A stretch of DNA of 5,500 nucleotides from positions 1-5,500 of the forward strand of contig CASBPW010000214.1 of the NCBI GenBank assembly GCA_949127685.1, written 5' to 3'. Shown piece by piece: positions 5,312 through 5,500 of this stretch; position 1 is the first letter of the stretch, and each line of letters starts with the position of its first letter. The translations under genes and the position numbers were made by a program. Origin of the DNA: Candidatus Sivonenia alaskensis PMM_0068. Its GTDB lineage: Bacteria; Cyanobacteriota; Cyanobacteriia; Gloeobacterales; PMM-0068. The notes below the pieces were generated by a model. That model was not told where the DNA came from. It worked only from the letters and a program-made list of their open reading frames with translations, and made no database searches.

Positions 5312-5500
5312 ATGGATAGCCTTACCTTAGATGTGAAATCGGCTAGACTCACTGATGAACAATTCTTTGAGCTTTGTATCGCTAACCGTGACTTACGTTT
5401 TGAACGGTCTGCTGATGGGGAACTCATAATCATGGCACCCACAGGCTGGGGGACCGGAAATAAAAACGCAGAAATCTCCGGGCAGCTTTGGGCCTGGAAC
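5312..5500 (+). CDS. Uma2-family (DUF820) protein, N-terminal part (runs off right edge)
   Basis: The 63 residues visible match the N-terminus of the Uma2/DUF820 family, which is present in many copies in cyanobacteria and carries a PD-(D/E)XK nuclease-like fold. Family landmarks are LTDEQFFELCIANRDLRFERSADGELI.MAPTG (13-45), followed by the TG..N..I...L..W pattern (48-62). The catalytic Asp and Glu/Lys residues lie further on, outside the window, so activity cannot be judged. The cellular role of the family is unsettled; a link to mobile elements is often proposed. ATG 5312 is preferred, with GAGAG about 11 bases upstream; ATG 5294 is in frame and would add six residues. It has its own -10 element and follows the tRNA by 90 bases. 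Confidence 0.9.
   Translation, partial: MDSLTLDVKSARLTDEQFFELCIANRDLRFERSADGELIIMAPTGWGTGNKNAEISGQLWAWN

Overview
The window is chromosomal DNA from a cyanobacterium. The clearest sign is the petB-petD pair, which encodes cytochrome b6 and subunit IV of the thylakoid cytochrome b6f complex. A copy of the cyanobacterial HIP1 octamer GCGATCGC (275-282), a Uma2-family gene and a CsaB-type pyruvyltransferase fit this. I cannot name the genus. The b6f proteins are recognisable along their whole length but somewhat divergent.

Layout. All genes from 1 to 4550 are on the minus strand; the remainder are on the plus strand. Positions 1-976 hold the N-terminal part of a large SARP/BTAD-type regulator that runs off the left edge. 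Immediately upstream of it in the same direction are a cysteine-dioxygenase-like cupin gene (993-1517) and a 3'-truncated ferritin-like (putative diiron) gene (1556-1867). The three genes are spaced by 38 and 16 bases and look like one transcription unit. Ahead of them, at 1924-1956, lie three tandem 11-bp units, a 7-bp box plus a 4-bp spacer each, which is the architecture bound by SARP/BTAD activators. Further upstream (2018-2116) is a short decayed copy of part of the BTAD gene itself. This block therefore looks like a rearranged regulator-plus-target locus.

Positions 2249-3292 encode CsaB. A strong intrinsic terminator (3345-3369) then separates it from petB-petD (3388-4550). Divergently from petB runs an Rrf2-family repressor gene (4678-5121), followed within 28 bases by a tRNA-Thr(CGU) gene (5150-5221). 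The right edge cuts a Uma2-family gene (from 5312).

How they work together. PetB and PetD are core redox subunits of the b6f complex and share one transcript. The Rrf2 protein is placed where it could regulate petB or itself, but that is inference. The BTAD regulator plausibly controls its own cupin/diiron operon through the 11-bp repeats; this is the most interesting testable idea here.
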